Shown piece after piece: positions 39,037 to 48,199 of a stretch of DNA of 64,000 nucleotides (positions are counted from its first letter, which is position 1; every line of letters begins with the position of its first letter). The translations under genes and the position numbers were made by a program. This DNA is from Flavobacterium jejuense (GTDB lineage: Bacteria; Bacteroidota; Bacteroidia; Flavobacteriales; Flavobacteriaceae), in the NCBI RefSeq assembly GCF_006491595.2, contig NZ_VEVQ02000002.1, positions 1 to 64,000 on the forward strand, written 5' to 3'. The notes beneath the pieces are model-generated. The model was not told where the DNA came from. It saw only the letters and a list, made by a program, of their open reading frames with translations, and searched no databases.

Positions 39037-40146
39037 TTAATTTGGCAAGTTTTCTGTTATTTCTATTTCAAAAATTATATCAGTGTCAGGAGGTATTACA
39101 TTGCCAGCTCCTTGACTTCCGTATGCTAATTTAGATGGAATATAGGCTATTATTTTATCTCCAAAAGATAATAATTCTATTGCCTCAATAAATCCTGAGA
39201 TTAAACCTTGTTTGTTACCATATTCAAAAGGAAAAGGGTTGTATCCTTTTTGTTGAGCTCTATTTGCATCGTATTTTCCATAAGCTTTAGAAACATCTTC
39301 ATAATTGGAATCAAATAATTCTCCACTTTGAAGAAAACCAGCATAATTGACAAATACTTTTGTGCCTTTTTTAGGTTTAGTACCTTCTCCTTTTTTTAGT
39401 ATTTTGTAAATTAGACCTGATTTAGTTTTTGTTCCTTCATTTTTAAGAGTAGCAATTTCTTCTGCTTTTATTTTTTTTGTTTCTTCAACTTTTATAGCTT
39501 CTAATTTTTGTTGTTCTGCTTCTTTCTTTTGAACTTCTGCTTCAACAGAATAGTAATCTTTAAAAGTTTTTACAGCGTCAAATTTTTTCGCATCTGCTCC
39601 TTTTCTAACAATAGTTATTTTTTTAATTGTATCATTCATTTGAATAGAATCTACAACTTGTTTTCCTTCTACAACTTCACCAAAAACAGTATGAACGTTG
39701 TCTAACCAAGGAGTTTCTTTATGTGTAATAAAAAACTGACTTCCGTTTGTCTTTGGGCCTGCATTTGCCATTGAAAGGATTCCTCCTTTGTTGTGTTTTA
39801 AGTCAGGATGAAATTCATCTTTAAATTTATAGCCTGGATTTCCAGAACCATCTCCAGCAGGATCACCACCTTGAATCATAAAATCAGGAATTACTCTGTG
39901 GAAAATTAATCCATCATAAAAAGGTTTTCCTTTATATTCTTCTGAAACGAAAGGGTTTTTACCTTCGGTTAGAGAAACAAAATTGGCAACTGTAATAGGA
40001 GTTTTCTCAAATTCTAATTTTACAATAATATCTCCTTTGTTGGTTTCAATATTGGCATACATTCCATCTTCAAATTTTGAGAATTTGTCATTACATGAGA
40101 TGAAAAAAAGAAAAATGCTTAATGAAAAAATGCTTAAATGTTTCAT
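39037..40146 (-). CDS. lipoprotein peptidyl-prolyl isomerase, cyclophilin-FKBP fusion
   Basis: 369 aa, a tandem paralogue of the 37919 product with the same two-domain plan, but anchored as a lipoprotein (FFISC near residue 18). Cyclophilin: FHRVIPDFMIQGGDP, NGSQFFITHKETPWLD. FKBP: FVNYAGFLQSGELFDSNYE, GFIEAIELLSFGDKI. It lies 11 nt upstream of the other copy and 12 nt downstream of gldI, so all three are likely one transcript. Confidence 0.93.
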   Translation of the reverse strand: MKHLSIFSLSIFLFFISCNDKFSKFEDGMYANIETNKGDIIVKLEFEKTPITVANFVSLTEGKNPFVSEEYKGKPFYDGLIFHRVIPDFMIQGGDPAGDGSGNPGYKFKDEFHPDLKHNKGGILSMANAGPKTNGSQFFITHKETPWLDNVHTVFGEVVEGKQVVDSIQMNDTIKKITIVRKGADAKKFDAVKTFKDYYSVEAEVQKKEAEQQKLEAIKVEETKKIKAEEIATLKNEGTKTKSGLIYKILKKGEGTKPKKGTKVFVNYAGFLQSGELFDSNYEDVSKAYGKYDANRAQQKGYNPFPFEYGNKQGLISGFIEAIELLSFGDKIIAYIPSKLAYGSQGAGNVIPPDTDIIFEIEITENLPN

Positions 40147-40158
40147 AAATATAAATTA

Positions 40159-40704
40159 TTATTGAATAGTGTCTTTTTTTATGTCTTTTAAAATTACAGT
40201 ACAAATTAAAGGTTCGTTTGAATTAATTCTATTCTCATCACCATGATAGCCAAATCCCATATGTGATGGAAATAAAAAAGTAACAGTTTCACCTTTTTTC
40301 ATCAATTTGATTCCATCTCTTAATCCCATCATTATATTTTGTTTATCTACGACATATTGCTGGGTTTTTAATTCTTCTTTGGAATAAATGACTGTATTGT
40401 TAATGTCATTGATTTCATAATCAAAATATGCAATATCTCCTTTTACTGGAGAATCAGTATCTTCTTCTATTTTAGTAATATACTTATACCAATAGCCTTT
40501 GCTTGAGGCAATATATCCTTCTAAAGTATCTTTTTTTATTATAGAATCAATCAGTTTTTCTTCATCAGCGACTAACTTTTTATTTCTTTCGATAGATTCT
40601 TTAATGAAGTTGCCATCTGTTTGTGAAATAGGTTTTCTTGCCTGTTGTTTTGAACAACCTGTTAATATGATTAGTAAACTTATTATTGAAAATATTTTTT
40701 TCAT
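40159..40704 (-). CDS. gldI: gliding motility lipoprotein GldI (FKBP-type PPIase)
   Basis: 181 aa. Lipoprotein signal ends ILTGC (Cys 17). The C-terminal FKBP fold (GDIAYFDYEINDINNTVIYSKEEL, MMGLRDGIKLMKKGETVTFLFPSHMGFGYHGDENRI in part) matches GldI, a periplasmic foldase required for gliding in Flavobacterium johnsoniae. It lies between a DHH phosphoesterase and two other PPIases. Confidence 0.88.
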   Translation of the reverse strand: MKKIFSIISLLIILTGCSKQQARKPISQTDGNFIKESIERNKKLVADEEKLIDSIIKKDTLEGYIASSKGYWYKYITKIEEDTDSPVKGDIAYFDYEINDINNTVIYSKEELKTQQYVVDKQNIMMGLRDGIKLMKKGETVTFLFPSHMGFGYHGDENRINSNEPLICTVILKDIKKDTIQ

Positions 40705-40707
40705 TTT

Positions 40708-41718
40708 TCATTTTTTTTCTTCTGCTAAAATAGCAATAAATTGATTGACTGTTTCTTCTAAACTTGAAAAAGATTTTCCACCAGCCGCATTTATATGTCC
40801 ACCACCATTAAAATGTTTTCTAGCAAATTCGTTTACATCGAAATCGCCTTGTGATCTAAAAGAAATTTTTATAATACCTTCTTCTTTATTCTCAATAAAA
40901 ATAGCTGTTACAATAATTCCTTGAATGCTTAAACCATAGTTTACAATTCCTTCAGTATCTCCTTTTTTGTAATCAAATGCATTTAATTCCTCTTGGCTTA
41001 GACTTATATATGAGGCTTTGTATTCTGGTAATACTCTTAAATTTTGTAATGCTTTTCCTAGTAATTGTAAACGTTCATAGCTAGAGTTGTCGAATAATAG
41101 ATTGTGAATCTCACTATTATTTATTCCCTTTTCAATTAAGTTTGCAACACATTTATGAGTTTCTGAAGTCGTTTTTGGGAAACGGAAACTTCCAGAATCT
41201 GTAACAATTCCTGTGTAAAGACAAGTTGCAATTTCTTTATTGATTAAATTATTATACCCCAATGCATTTATGAAATCGTATATCATTTGACAAGTTGATC
41301 CGTAGCTAACATCTGAAAAAGTGTATTTAGCGTAATCGTCTGGGAATTGATGGTGATCAATCATGATCATAGGATTAGAAAGAGTTTCTAATATTTTTTG
41401 CATAGCATCACCTGTTCGATGAATTGCATTAAAATCTAGAGTAAAAATAAGATCACTTTTTTGTAAAATAGGTAATGCTTTGTCATATTCTCTTTCAAAA
41501 ATCACTACTTTATTAGTCTCGGGTAGCCAAGCTAGGAAATCTGGAAACTCATTGGGAGAAATAAAAATGACTTCGTGATTAAGTTGTTTTAAAAAGTGAA
41601 GTAACCCCAAAGAAGATCCCATAGCATCACCATCTGGATTTCTGTGTGAAATAATAGTTATTTTTTTTGGAGTATTTAATAGCGATTTTATTTCTGTAAT
41701 TTCTTTTTCTGAAAGCAT
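40708..41718 (-). CDS. DHH-family phosphoesterase (NrnA-like)
   Basis: 336 aa. DHH domain: SHRNPDGDAMGSSLGL, FTLDFN, and the DHH motif MIDHHQFPDDYA; DHHA1 domain at the C terminus with FRSQGDFDVNEFARKHFNGGGHINAAGG. NrnA-type enzymes degrade 2-5 nt RNA and 3'-phosphoadenosine-5'-phosphate. It precedes gldI by 3 nt, so they are co-expressed. Confidence 0.93.
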   Translation of the reverse strand: MLSEKEITEIKSLLNTPKKITIISHRNPDGDAMGSSLGLLHFLKQLNHEVIFISPNEFPDFLAWLPETNKVVIFEREYDKALPILQKSDLIFTLDFNAIHRTGDAMQKILETLSNPMIMIDHHQFPDDYAKYTFSDVSYGSTCQMIYDFINALGYNNLINKEIATCLYTGIVTDSGSFRFPKTTSETHKCVANLIEKGINNSEIHNLLFDNSSYERLQLLGKALQNLRVLPEYKASYISLSQEELNAFDYKKGDTEGIVNYGLSIQGIIVTAIFIENKEEGIIKISFRSQGDFDVNEFARKHFNGGGHINAAGGKSFSSLEETVNQFIAILAEEKK

Positions 41719-41719
41719 T

Positions 41720-42091
41720 TTATTTTGTTAAGTATATACCTATTCCTACAAATGCAATACCAATAACGACTGATAGCATAATGTATAATAGCGTTAATAA
41801 ATAGTTTTGAGACTGTAAAAGATTAAAATTTTCTAGTCCAAATGTAGAGAAAGTTGTAAATCCTCCACAAAAACCAGTTATTAATAATAATTTAAAGGCT
41901 TCGTTTTCTGTTTGATTTTTTTGGAAATATCCGACTAGTAGTCCTATAACTAGACAACCAATTATATTTACAAAAAGCGTAGCAATATACGTTTTATTTG
42001 GATAACTTTTGTTTATGAATAAGTTACATAGATAACGGAGGACACTTCCGATGCCACCTCCTAAAGCTATAAAAAGTAAGTTTTTAAGCAT
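41720..42091 (-). CDS. crcB: fluoride-specific channel CrcB/FluC
   Basis: 123 aa with four membrane segments. GGGIGSVLRYLCNLF, GTLFVNI-type TLFVNIIGCLVIGLL and GFCGGFTTFSTF (the Phe/Thr-lined pore motif) are diagnostic. It forms an inverted-topology dimer that exports fluoride. Single-gene type. Stop overlaps the spacing to the DHH gene by a 1-nt gap. I see no fluoride riboswitch upstream, as the preceding gene is only 3 nt away. Confidence 0.93.
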   Translation of the reverse strand: MLKNLLFIALGGGIGSVLRYLCNLFINKSYPNKTYIATLFVNIIGCLVIGLLVGYFQKNQTENEAFKLLLITGFCGGFTTFSTFGLENFNLLQSQNYLLTLLYIMLSVVIGIAFVGIGIYLTK

Positions 42092-42094
42092 TTT

Positions 42095-44119
42095 TTATCG
42101 TTTCATTGAAAAATGACTTTTTACTGTTTTTCCATTAGTTAATTCTAAGACAAACCAATAATCTGAAGAAGGTAATAGATTGCCATTGAAAGTTCCGTTC
42201 CATCCATTTCCTAAAGAGCTAATTTGTTTTAGTAGTTTTCCGAATCTATCAAAAATATAAATTTTACTGTTTTCTAAGCCTCTTTTTTCTAAATTTTCAA
42301 TTTTCCATGTATCATTTATACCATCTCCATTTGGTGTAAAAAACTTTGGAAAATCTAAAATGTAAAATGCTTCAGAAGAAACTCCACAACCATTTTTATC
42401 TCTAACAAAAACCGTGTATTCTCCTGCTATTAGATTATTAAAAGTTGCAGAATCTTGATAATTAATTCCATTTAATGAAAATTCATATTCACCATTACCA
42501 GATGGAATTATTGTAGCTGAATTGTTTTCAGCTATGTCAATAATATTAATATCTTCAATTGTTGCAATTCCAGATTCTTCAACAGAAATTGTAATTGTTT
42601 TGAAACAACCATTTGTGTTTTCTAGAGTTACTAAATATTCTCCACCTGATGTAACCGTTATTGTTTGTGAGTTCTGCACTGGTGCAGTGTTCCATTTGTA
42701 AGAAATAAAACCTGAACCTGCATCTAAAATAATTGAAGAACCTGTACATAAATAAACAGTTTGATCTAAAGCGATTTCATTAAAAGTGTTGATGTTTAGA
42801 GTAATAGGGATATTATAACAATATCCTAAATTATCCACTCTTGCATAAATTATTTGTTGAAATGGAGTTGTATTTGTGAAATTCATTGGTAAAGGAAGAG
42901 TACTAGTTTCGTCATTATAAAAGCTAACAGTGAAACCAGTTGGTAAATTTTGAAAAATTTGTGTACCAATGGTATTTAAATTAAATATGCGGATTCCATC
43001 TTGAACAGCATCATCATCGCATTCTGTGAAGACATCTTCTAATATGGTTAAATTAGGAGCAAATTCTAATTTTATTTCTGAGATGCTACTACAAGTAGGA
43101 TTATATACAAGTTCTACTGAATAAGTTCCATCTTGAGTATTTGGATCATGAGGAGCAGGAAGTGTTAAAAGTGGGTCAGTTGTAGGAGATGTTATAGGAC
43201 TATTATTAAAAAACCATTGATAGGTTTGTACTCCAGTTGCTGTTGCATCTAAAATTAAATCTTCTGAAGGACAAACTGGATTTTCATTAGCAATTGTTCT
43301 ATCTTGACCTAAATCGATACCTAAATTAAAACTGCCTCCTTTTAAGAAAATAGCTGAATCAAAACGAGCATCGTCTTCATCAGCAATCACTAATTTAATA
43401 TGATATTGTGTTCCTGGGATTACACTTGATTGTGCAGTTAAAACTACTGTTTGTCCGTTATATACTGTTGGGTATTCTGTTGGATTAAATTGATCGAAGT
43501 ACTGTTCGTTTTGAGCAGGACAACCTCCATTTGCAGTTATTGTAGGGTGTACAGTAGTTACTTTTACTGGTGTAGTTGTATTAGGAATTAATGCTAAGTT
43601 TTGATACACTGAAGCGCCTGTGGGTTTTAAAAGAAACGCAAAACCATCTGAATATTGACAAGGGTAATTTGTGTTTTCTTCATATTCTTCTGAAGAAAAA
43701 ATATAATCAAAACTGATCATATCACCTAAAGGAATAAAATCAAATTCTAAAACTGTTGCATTACTAGAATTTACATTTAAAATTTGATCTAAATCAGGAT
43801 CTCCATTCCAAACAATATTTTCTCCTTCATCTGCGGTTGGAGTAGTTGGTCCAGGTGCGATGGATACCTTTCCAGAGCTTAAGATGATTCCATCTTGAAA
43901 TGGAAAAGTAGTACCTGCTCCACTAAAGTAACCATAAGATAATTCACCAGTTGGGAAATTAGCTCCTGTTACTGAAACATTACTAATTGAAGCACAATTG
44001 CTGTTAATTAATACATTTTCAACTAATTGTTGAGCAGTGTAATTTTCATCAATAGAAATGTATTGTGAAACTATAACTTGTGATAAGAAAAAACTAAATA
44101 ATACTAAGGTATACTTCAT
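42095..44119 (-). CDS. choice-of-anchor L surface protein with type B T9SS sorting domain
   Basis: 674 aa from the ATG at 44119 (the TTG at 44134 is less likely); signal peptide about 18 residues. Choice-of-anchor L domain about 20-290 (QQLVENVLINSNCASISNV, YIFSSEEYEE), then Ig-like segments and a SprB-like repeat, and a C-terminal type B sorting domain (FFTPNGDGINDTW, IYIFDRFGKLLKQIS). Exported by T9SS and attached or secreted. It starts a run of genes leading into crcB. Confidence 0.9.
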   Translation of the reverse strand: MKYTLVLFSFFLSQVIVSQYISIDENYTAQQLVENVLINSNCASISNVSVTGANFPTGELSYGYFSGAGTTFPFQDGIILSSGKVSIAPGPTTPTADEGENIVWNGDPDLDQILNVNSSNATVLEFDFIPLGDMISFDYIFSSEEYEENTNYPCQYSDGFAFLLKPTGASVYQNLALIPNTTTPVKVTTVHPTITANGGCPAQNEQYFDQFNPTEYPTVYNGQTVVLTAQSSVIPGTQYHIKLVIADEDDARFDSAIFLKGGSFNLGIDLGQDRTIANENPVCPSEDLILDATATGVQTYQWFFNNSPITSPTTDPLLTLPAPHDPNTQDGTYSVELVYNPTCSSISEIKLEFAPNLTILEDVFTECDDDAVQDGIRIFNLNTIGTQIFQNLPTGFTVSFYNDETSTLPLPMNFTNTTPFQQIIYARVDNLGYCYNIPITLNINTFNEIALDQTVYLCTGSSIILDAGSGFISYKWNTAPVQNSQTITVTSGGEYLVTLENTNGCFKTITISVEESGIATIEDINIIDIAENNSATIIPSGNGEYEFSLNGINYQDSATFNNLIAGEYTVFVRDKNGCGVSSEAFYILDFPKFFTPNGDGINDTWKIENLEKRGLENSKIYIFDRFGKLLKQISSLGNGWNGTFNGNLLPSSDYWFVLELTNGKTVKSHFSMKR

Positions 44120-44143
44120 TTCGTGTGTAGACAATTATAGCTG

Positions 44144-44151
44144 CAAATATA
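44144..44151 (-). promoter_or_regulatory. -7 box (TATATTTG) before the 42095 gene
   Basis: Perfect TAnnTTTG on the minus strand, 25 nt before the ATG at 44119. No obvious -33 TTG. Confidence 0.45.
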
Positions 44152-44272
44152 CTATAAAAGTATTTTTTGGGTATTTAATTTCTAAATAAATGCTGGTTTT
44201 TAGGGTAAAAAAAACTCAAAAAATAATTTTGTTTTTTTGTGTTTTAAAGATAACGAGGTTTAATTGTAAATA

Positions 44273-46273
44273 TTATCGTTTAAGTGTAAAATGACTTCTT
44301 ACACGGGAGCCGTCTTTTTTTTCAAGAACAAACCAATAATCACTAGAAGGAAGTAAATTTCCATTGTAAATACCGTTCCAACCTTCACTTAAAGGACTAA
44401 TTTGCTTAATTAGTTTACCATATCTATCAAAAATGTATATGGCACTATCTTCTAAACCTTGTTTGTTTAAATTTTTAATTTGCCAAGTGTCATTGTAACC
44501 ATCACCGTTTGGTGTGAAAAATTTAGGAAAGTCTAAAATATAAAATGATTTTGATATTTGACCACAACCATTCTTGTCGTTTACATAAACAGTATATTCT
44601 CCTGAAGTAAGATTTTCAAAAATATTTGAATTTTGGTAATCCAATCCATTAAGTGAATATTCATAAAGGCCATCACCTGTAACAATAATGGTTGCTGAGT
44701 TATTTTGAGCAAAATCATTAATTTCTATATCTAAAATTGTAGCAATTTCTGAGCCAACAACATTAAATGTCTTAGTTTTAAAACACCCTAAAGCATTTTC
44801 TAAAGTAACTGAATAATTTCCTGAATTTGTTACAATAATTGTTTGGCTTGTTTGTATTGGATTTGTATTCCAGCTATAAGATAAAAAACCGTTTCCAGCA
44901 TCTAAAATAATAGAATTATTTTCACAAATTCCTATAGTTTCATTTGAATAATCTTCCGTAAATGTATTTATTATTAATGTGATTGGAAATGAAACCGTAT
45001 CATAGCAATTAGATATATTTGTAACTTTAGCATACAAAGTCTGTTGATAAGGTATTGTGTTTTGATATGTCAATGGTAATGCAGAAGTTGCCATTGGACT
45101 TTCAAATAAACTTATTTGATAATTAGCAGGTAAATTTGTAAATAGTATTGGAATAATTGCGCTTAGGTCAAATGTAGTTATTCCATCTTGAATAGCATCA
45201 GCATCACATTCTGGAAATGTATTATTTGAGCTTTGAATTAGAGTAGGTGCAAATTCAATTACTATTTCATCAGTTGGAGAGGATGTACAGCCAGGAATAG
45301 TGACTTCTACAGAATATATTCCACTTTGAGTGACTGTTAAAGTAGAATTAGTTTCTCCTATAATTTCATTTCCGTTTAAAAACCATTTATGATTTCCCGT
45401 TAAAGAGGTATTTAAATCAAAACTACTACAAACAGGATTTCCATTAGCTACGGTTCTATCATCACCCAAATTTACATTTGTATTAAAACTACCACCTTTT
45501 AAAAAAATAGCAGAATCATATCGATAGTTTCCTTCATCTGCAATTACAAGTTTAATATGATATGGCGTTCCTGGTGTAACATTTGACTGAGCGGTAAGTA
45601 CTTTGGTTTGACCATTAAAGTTGGTAGGGTAATTTATTCCATTAAATGCGTCAAAATATTGTTCATTTGCTGCAGGACAAATTGTACCTGAACCTCTTAT
45701 GGTATTTATTTTTATTGGTATAGTTGTACCAGGAACTAATGCTAGGTTTTGATAGTTTGTACTTCCTACCTCGCGTAATAGAAATGCAAAACCATCAGTA
45801 TAATTACATTGATTAGAGGAAGGATTAGTTAGATATTGTTCAGATGATAGTAGAAAATCAAAACTAATTTGGCTTCCTAATGGGACGAAATCAAATTCTA
45901 AAACCGTAGCATTAATGCTATTGGATAAGTTTAATGCGGTATTTAAATCGTTATCACCTTGCCAAGAAATATCTCCACCATCATCTAATAGACTATTATT
46001 TGGACCTGGAGCGTTATTTATTTTTCCAGTACTTAATATAATTCCTTCATTAATGGGGAATGAGGAACCATTATTATTGAAATATCCATACGTTTTTTCA
46101 CCAGTTGGATAGTTTCCTCCTGAAACAACGACATTGGTAATGGATGCACAACCACTGTTAATTAGAATGTTTTCAACTAGTTGCTGAGGTGTATAGTTTT
46201 CATCAACAATAATACTTTGAGTAAAACTGTTTTGAAAAGAAAGAACAGTAATAAGGATTAAAAAATATCTCAT
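44273..46273 (-). CDS. choice-of-anchor L surface protein with type B T9SS sorting domain (paralogue)
   Basis: 666 aa, a tandem paralogue of the 42095 product with the same domain order: signal peptide, choice-of-anchor L (QQLVENILINSGCASITNVVV, LLSSEQYLTN), Ig-like and SprB-like segments, and type B sorting domain (FFTPNGDGYNDTW, IYIFDRYGKLIKQIS). The two share extended identity in the C-terminal part. Promoter at 46296-46324. It lies 138 nt upstream of its paralogue, so the two may be separate transcripts. Confidence 0.9.
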   Translation of the reverse strand: MRYFLILITVLSFQNSFTQSIIVDENYTPQQLVENILINSGCASITNVVVSGGNYPTGEKTYGYFNNNGSSFPINEGIILSTGKINNAPGPNNSLLDDGGDISWQGDNDLNTALNLSNSINATVLEFDFVPLGSQISFDFLLSSEQYLTNPSSNQCNYTDGFAFLLREVGSTNYQNLALVPGTTIPIKINTIRGSGTICPAANEQYFDAFNGINYPTNFNGQTKVLTAQSNVTPGTPYHIKLVIADEGNYRYDSAIFLKGGSFNTNVNLGDDRTVANGNPVCSSFDLNTSLTGNHKWFLNGNEIIGETNSTLTVTQSGIYSVEVTIPGCTSSPTDEIVIEFAPTLIQSSNNTFPECDADAIQDGITTFDLSAIIPILFTNLPANYQISLFESPMATSALPLTYQNTIPYQQTLYAKVTNISNCYDTVSFPITLIINTFTEDYSNETIGICENNSIILDAGNGFLSYSWNTNPIQTSQTIIVTNSGNYSVTLENALGCFKTKTFNVVGSEIATILDIEINDFAQNNSATIIVTGDGLYEYSLNGLDYQNSNIFENLTSGEYTVYVNDKNGCGQISKSFYILDFPKFFTPNGDGYNDTWQIKNLNKQGLEDSAIYIFDRYGKLIKQISPLSEGWNGIYNGNLLPSSDYWFVLEKKDGSRVRSHFTLKR

Positions 46274-46295
46274 TTTTACTTTTTAATAGCAAAGG

Positions 46296-46324
46296 CAAAG
46301 ATACTATAAATCTCTTTTTCTCAA
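46296..46324 (-). promoter_or_regulatory. promoter of the 44273 gene
   Basis: On the minus strand TTG (46322-46324), 18-nt spacer and TATCTTTG (46296-46303), 22 nt before the ATG at 46273. It overlaps the end of the ABC permease gene. Confidence 0.6.
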
Positions 46325-47143
46325 TATATAATAGGATAAATAAATAAAAATAGCCGTCCAAACGCAAACAATTGCGATTTCTCCAAAATGAATACTATAG
46401 TCTCTAATAGCCTCTTCTCCTGTAATTGTAGTTTCTATGTTTTTAATAGCTGATAGCCTAGAGAACGGTTCTTTTATTAAATTGCTCATTGACTCTAATG
46501 GAAAAAACTGATTAATTTTTGCATAAGTATTAGTATCTGGAAAGATTTTCCATCTTAATAAAGCCGAAATTATCCCTTCAGCAATATTCCAAATTAATAA
46601 AAAACCTAATGCAAAAGCACTTCTTTTAACTAAAATTCCTAAAAATAAACAAAATGAAAAAAAGCCTACTAACTTCAAAAAGAAACCTAAAATGTATTCT
46701 AAATCAGAAAATACAATTCCAAATTCAGTGTAAGATGAAAAGGAATATCCTAAGATTAAAGACATTATAAATATAAAAATGCTTGAAGCTAATGCAAAAA
46801 CAATTACTGTTAGAAATTTGGATAAAATGAATTCTTTTTTACTCATTCCATCAATTAAATTCTGTTTTAATGTTCCATAAGTGTATTCATTTGCCATCAT
46901 GGATACTATTACAATAGCAAGGAATAATTTAAAATAACCTGCAATATAAGTATTAAAATGCCATATGTATGGAAAGTTAAAAATACCTTGTTCAGCAATA
47001 TGTAATCTAAATGTACCAAATTCAAATTTAATAGATGCAATAAGTGCAATGAATGATAGTAAAATAAAATAGGATATGATTAAAAATTTGCTAGCTCTAT
47101 TTTTTAATAGCTTCTGAAATTCTATCTTAAGTAATCGTTTCAT
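46304..47143 (-). CDS. ABC-2 type transporter permease
   Basis: 279 aa with six predicted membrane segments. Opening KRLLKIEFQKLLKNRASKFL and the NEYTYGTLKQNLIDGMSKKEFILSKF segment are typical of ABC-2 permeases (BcrB/NatB type). It lies 2 nt downstream of its ATPase gene. Export substrate unknown. Confidence 0.88.
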   Translation of the reverse strand: MKRLLKIEFQKLLKNRASKFLIISYFILLSFIALIASIKFEFGTFRLHIAEQGIFNFPYIWHFNTYIAGYFKLFLAIVIVSMMANEYTYGTLKQNLIDGMSKKEFILSKFLTVIVFALASSIFIFIMSLILGYSFSSYTEFGIVFSDLEYILGFFLKLVGFFSFCLFLGILVKRSAFALGFLLIWNIAEGIISALLRWKIFPDTNTYAKINQFFPLESMSNLIKEPFSRLSAIKNIETTITGEEAIRDYSIHFGEIAIVCVWTAIFIYLSYYILRKRDL

Positions 47144-47145
47144 CT

Positions 47146-48048
47146 TTAGTTTTTGTTTGTTAATTGTAAAAATTGTTCCTCAAGGCTGTTTTTTCTTTTT
47201 ACTAAATGCTGTAAAATAATTCCTTTTTCAAACAAATACTTATTTAGTTCGTTGGCTTCTAAACTGTCTTTTAGATAAACAAACAATTTGTCTTCTTCTT
47301 CTTCTTTTATACTATCTATCGAAGGGTGGTTTAATAAAGTCTCTTTTAAATGAGTATTATTGTCAGATTTTAATTCAAAAAAGCCTTCGTTAGAAAGCAT
47401 ACCATCAACAGAACCATGATAAAGCATCTCTCCATATCTAAGAACCACTACATGACTACAGACTTTCTCTACTTCATCTAGTAAATGGGATGCTAATAAA
47501 ATAGTTGTGCCCTGTGAAGCAATTAATTTTATTAAATCTCTTATTTGTCTAATTCCTTGAGGGTCTAAACCGTTAGTAGGTTCATCTAGAATTAAAATCT
47601 CAGGGTCGTTCAAAAGGGCAGAAGCAATAGCTAAACGTTGTTTCATTCCTAAAGAAAAGGTTCTGAACTTACTGTCTTTTCTATCAATTAGTCCAACTAG
47701 ATCTAATTTTTCATTGACTTTTGAGTATGGAATCTCTTTTATTTTACAAACTAACTTTAAATTTTCCTCAGCAGTCATGTAAGGATAAAAGTTTGGTCTT
47801 TCTATAATAGCTCCAACCTTCTTTAGGGCATCATGAGTTGGTAAATTACCATTAAACCATTTATAATCTCCCGAAGTTTTGTTAACAACATTTAAAACTA
47901 TTCCTAGAGTGGTTGATTTCCCTGATCCATTAGGTCCTAAAATTCCATAGACATTACCTTTGTAGATTTCAAAAGAGACATTTTTAACAGCATGAACTCT
48001 TTTATTGAAAATTTTATTAAGGTTGCTTATTGTAAGTATTGTTTCCAA
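47146..48048 (-). CDS. ABC transporter ATP-binding protein
   Basis: 300 aa. Walker A GPNGSGKST, signature FSLGMKQRLAIA, Walker B LILDEPTNGLDPQG and switch His SHLLDEV. The CcmA/BcrA-like class with a regulatory C-terminal tail (about 215-300) that carries no motif I recognise. Pairs with the permease 2 nt downstream. Confidence 0.93.
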   Translation of the reverse strand: METILTISNLNKIFNKRVHAVKNVSFEIYKGNVYGILGPNGSGKSTTLGIVLNVVNKTSGDYKWFNGNLPTHDALKKVGAIIERPNFYPYMTAEENLKLVCKIKEIPYSKVNEKLDLVGLIDRKDSKFRTFSLGMKQRLAIASALLNDPEILILDEPTNGLDPQGIRQIRDLIKLIASQGTTILLASHLLDEVEKVCSHVVVLRYGEMLYHGSVDGMLSNEGFFELKSDNNTHLKETLLNHPSIDSIKEEEEDKLFVYLKDSLEANELNKYLFEKGIILQHLVKRKNSLEEQFLQLTNKN

Positions 48049-48199
48049 AATAGTTTGTTTTTATTTAAAGTAGACGAGATTCCTTTAGATTTGTTACAAA
48101 AAATGAAGTTATTAAAATTTATAATAAGTTTTTTTGAAACTATTTTTATTTTTAAAACATTAAAATGCTATTTTTAGAGTGATTTAAAAGAGACACAAA

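Noticed and set aside
42092..42094. Fluoride riboswitch upstream of crcB
   Set aside because: crcB starts 3 nt after the preceding gene on the same strand, leaving no room for the aptamer.
46304..48048. ABC pair as the exporter of the RiPP product
   Set aside because: It lies 13 kb from the island, lacks a C39 peptidase domain, and is a generic ABC-2 type exporter.
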